NCBI GenBank assembly: GCA_963930775.1
Contig: OZ005696.1
Span: 4,030,001-4,094,000, forward strand
Length of the DNA stretch: 64,000 nucleotides
Direction of reading: 5' to 3'
Source: Cliona cf. orientalis
Taxonomy: Eukaryota; Porifera; Demospongiae; Clionaida; Clionaidae
How positions within the stretch are numbered: position 1 is the first letter of the stretch; every line of letters begins with the position of its first letter. The notes beneath the pieces were generated by a model. The model had not been told where the DNA came from, did not search any database, and was given only the letters and a program-made list of their open reading frames with translations. The position numbers were made by a program, and so were the translations under genes. Below are positions 63,988 through 64,000 of this stretch, in pieces.

Positions 63988-64000
63988 CTGAGGAAAAAAG

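Overview
This window looks like a gene-sparse, repeat-rich piece of an invertebrate nuclear genome. Coding exons are separated by GT-AG introns of 52 bp to about 9.4 kb. The background is AT-rich, and there are many small inverted-repeat transposons, a complete BEL/Pao LTR retrotransposon and interstitial TTAGGG repeats. The mix of a Vilse-type RhoGAP, a DUOX maturation factor, a BEN-domain protein, Cys-rich TIL modules and RecQ/DUF6589 relics fits an early-branching animal. A demosponge is my best guess. That is inference from gene style, not proof.

Layout. 26-10428 (+): the last seven visible exons of an ARHGAP39 (Vilse) homologue, covering the MyTH4 and RhoGAP domains; the WW-domain part lies before the window. 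11256-12834 (+): a complete five-exon dual oxidase maturation factor (DUOXA) behind a TATA box. 12.8-19.3 kb: mostly dispersed repeats, with weak hints of a minus-strand gene. 19.8-20.1 kb (-): a decayed DD34E transposase. 20198-26359 (+): a complete BEL/Pao element with identical 213-bp LTRs, an ATATA target duplication and a tRNA-Tyr primer site. 26.4-29.6 kb: nested repeats, including a hAT-like MITE with an 8-bp duplication. 29685-31187 (-): an unfamiliar gene with sixteen 19-residue repeats. 33.3-34.5 kb: a MITE inside a MITE. 34717-38091 (+): a large ORF fusing a Mutator-like DDE transposase region, a ULP1 cysteine protease and a PHD finger. 39.9-41.5 kb: convergent relics of a RecQ helicase and a DUF6589 protein, the latter split by a MITE. 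43.2-45.9 kb: a 200-bp satellite array. 46998-60005 (+): a four-exon gene for a Gln/Pro-rich BEN-domain protein with a repeat-filled 9.4-kb intron. 61707-63987 (-): the 3' part of a secreted Cys-rich TIL-module gene that continues past the window edge.

The cellular genes show no common pathway. ARHGAP39 acts on Rho GTPases, DUOXA on NADPH oxidase maturation, the BEN protein probably in chromatin or transcription, and the TIL protein outside the cell. The strongest shared theme is transposition. At least five unrelated MITE families share the terminal heptamer TACCGTA, and another group shares TACAGT. Two MITE insertions can be dated relative to their hosts because removing the element restores a reading frame or a satellite unit.

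All gene models rest on reading frames, splice-site phase and remembered family motifs. No alignment or transcript data were available.
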